A DNA stretch of 40,895 nt from Candidatus Parabeggiatoa sp. nov. 3 (GTDB lineage: Bacteria > Pseudomonadota > Gammaproteobacteria > Beggiatoales > Beggiatoaceae), in the NCBI GenBank assembly GCA_003645185.1, contig QNEL01000006.1, forward strand, positions 1 to 40,895. The letters run 5' to 3'. A program made the translations under genes and the position numbers. Shown here one piece after another: positions 40,018-40,895 of the stretch (positions within the stretch are counted from its first letter, which is position 1; each line of letters opens with the position of its first letter). Below the pieces are notes generated by a model. That model searched no databases, was not told where the DNA came from, and saw only the letters and a list, made by a program, of their open reading frames with translations.

Positions 40018-40895
40018 TCAAGGTGAGTCTGATTGGGTTATGAGAGGCGATTGATCTAATGCCTTCTTTTCTAGCCCTTCCATCACCCCAATTGTGGCAA
40101 AGCTTGATAAGACATCAAGATTAGTTTGTAGCTTGTTGTCTTGTCCGCCTAAATTAACGATATTACGCGGCATGGTCACATTAACCCCCTTTAAATTGGG
40201 GTAAATAATGGCCGCGATTTCTTTTTGAATTTCCGCGATGTACATTTCTGAAATGCGGGCCGCGTACTTGGCTTTCAGAACATCCGCTTCAGCTAACCCT
40301 TTTTCTCTGAAAATCTTAGCCTCAAATTGCGCGGATTCAAATTTGGCCTGTTGAATTTTATGATCTTCTTGCGCCAGAGCCAATTCTTCTGATTTTTGGG
40401 CCAGTTGAACTTTCGTTTCCGCCTCAACAATAGCCAAGTCTTTGGCCTTTTGGGCCAGTTGAATTTTCTGTTCTTCCTGAACCAGGGCTAACATTTTCAG
40501 TTGGTTAGCTAACTGAACCTGTTTATCCTTTTCAACATTCGCCAGTTGAATTTTCTGTTCTTCCTGAATAATGGAAAATTCTTTCTCTTTTTGAGCCAAT
40601 TGGATCTTCTTTTCCTTTTCAACATTGGCCAGTTGAATTTTTTTCATTTCCTCAACTAGGGCTAACTCTTCCGCTTTTTGATCCAGTTTCATTTCCTTCT
40701 CTTTCTCAATTCGAGCGAGCTGGGTTGCTTTATCCTTATCAACATTGGCCAGTTGAATCTTCTTCATTTCCTCAACGATGGCTAAATCTTCCGCTTTTTT
40801 AGCGAGGTTCATTTTTGTCTGCGTTTCAAGATTCGCCAAGTGAATTTTCTGGTTTTCTTGTGCAACCAGTAATTCTTCTTCTTTTTTAGCCTGAG
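40018..40895 (-). CDS. Flotillin-like coiled-coil protein, 5' partial
   Basis: The frame is open to the right edge (first full codon at 40893), so about 291 C-terminal residues are visible and the N terminus is missing. The body is a long coiled coil of 23-30-residue units of the form KAEDLAIVEEMKKIQLANV. Then come FREKGLAEADVLKAKYAARI and the C-terminal AEIQKEIAAIIYPNLKGVNVTMPRNIVNLGG, which resembles the end of SPFH/flotillin-type proteins. An SPFH domain in the missing N terminus is inferred. Flotillin-like proteins form membrane scaffolds. Unusual here are the number and regularity of the coiled-coil units. An internal TTG/ATG is possible but unnecessary, since coding continues upstream. 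Confidence 0.8.
   Translation of the reverse strand, partial: QAKKEEELLVAQENQKIHLANLETQTKMNLAKKAEDLAIVEEMKKIQLANVDKDKATQLARIEKEKEMKLDQKAEELALVEEMKKIQLANVEKEKKIQLAQKEKEFSIIQEEQKIQLANVEKDKQVQLANQLKMLALVQEEQKIQLAQKAKDLAIVEAETKVQLAQKSEELALAQEDHKIQQAKFESAQFEAKIFREKGLAEADVLKAKYAARISEMYIAEIQKEIAAIIYPNLKGVNVTMPRNIVNLGGQDNKLQTNLDVLSSFATIGVMEGLEKKALDQSPLITQSDSP

Overview
The window looks like a chromosomal contig from a large or filamentous sulfur-oxidising gammaproteobacterium of the Beggiatoaceae/Thiotrichaceae type. Three things suggest this. A gene resembling dsrL (iron-sulfur flavoprotein of reverse dissimilatory sulfite reduction) follows pntAB. The AT-rich intergenic DNA is crowded with palindromes and short dispersed repeats. 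A run of TAACTGA heptamers occurs near 36.9 kb, a repeat I recall being described in marine Beggiatoaceae. The placement is inferred; there is no rRNA or other marker in the window.

Layout. 1-1890: no gene seen; hairpins, a 129-bp MITE-like element and tandem repeats. 1891-7051 (+): pntA, pntB and a dsrL-like gene, i.e. pyridine-nucleotide metabolism beside a sulfur-oxidation oxidoreductase. 7339-7782 (+): remnant of a nuclease-fold protein. 7958-13285 (-): a 1775-residue kinase/AAA ATPase/GAF/PP2C signalling protein. 13359-21554 (-): a surface-sugar region with a CmcI-like protein, DegT aminotransferase, RfbC-type epimerase, B12-binding radical SAM protein, HIT protein, TylCIII-type C-methyltransferase and RfbG CDP-glucose 4,6-dehydratase. 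It is interrupted by a VapBC-like pair whose toxin gene has an in-frame amber codon. 21948-23936 (-): a P1B-like ATPase lacking the usual CPC motif. 24195-27649 (-): an unrecognised two-gene envelope unit. 28187-30329 (-): a truncated HicB, a retropepsin-like protease with a small partner, and a Uma2-type protein. 30452-31681: queA (-) and tRNA-Leu(CAA) (+). 32468-33881 (+): two tandem DUF6901-like genes. 33944-36247 (-): a YqeG-like HAD phosphatase and three tandem 139-residue paralogues. 36931-40895 (-): an ATPase-family remnant, a class III adenylate cyclase, a TraX-like membrane protein, and the 3' part of a flotillin-like coiled-coil protein running off the right edge.

The strongest unexplained signal is in the non-coding DNA. 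Twelve palindromes share a GCGCGC-centred core (usually TTTTTGCGCGCAAAAA), but their outer arms differ from copy to copy while staying perfectly self-complementary, up to 44 bp. They sit among several other dispersed families: CGTTCC/GGAGTGC-AAATTTATTTTGCG arrays, CACAGAG arrays, GGTGGGCAACAAAAACCCG hairpins, GATAGAACGC elements and AAACCTGACAGG hairpins. Several of these touch the ends of genes or gene remnants, so they may be shaping gene decay here. Among proteins, the least explained are the 139-residue triplet, the DUF6901 pair, the two-gene envelope unit and the CPC-less ATPase.
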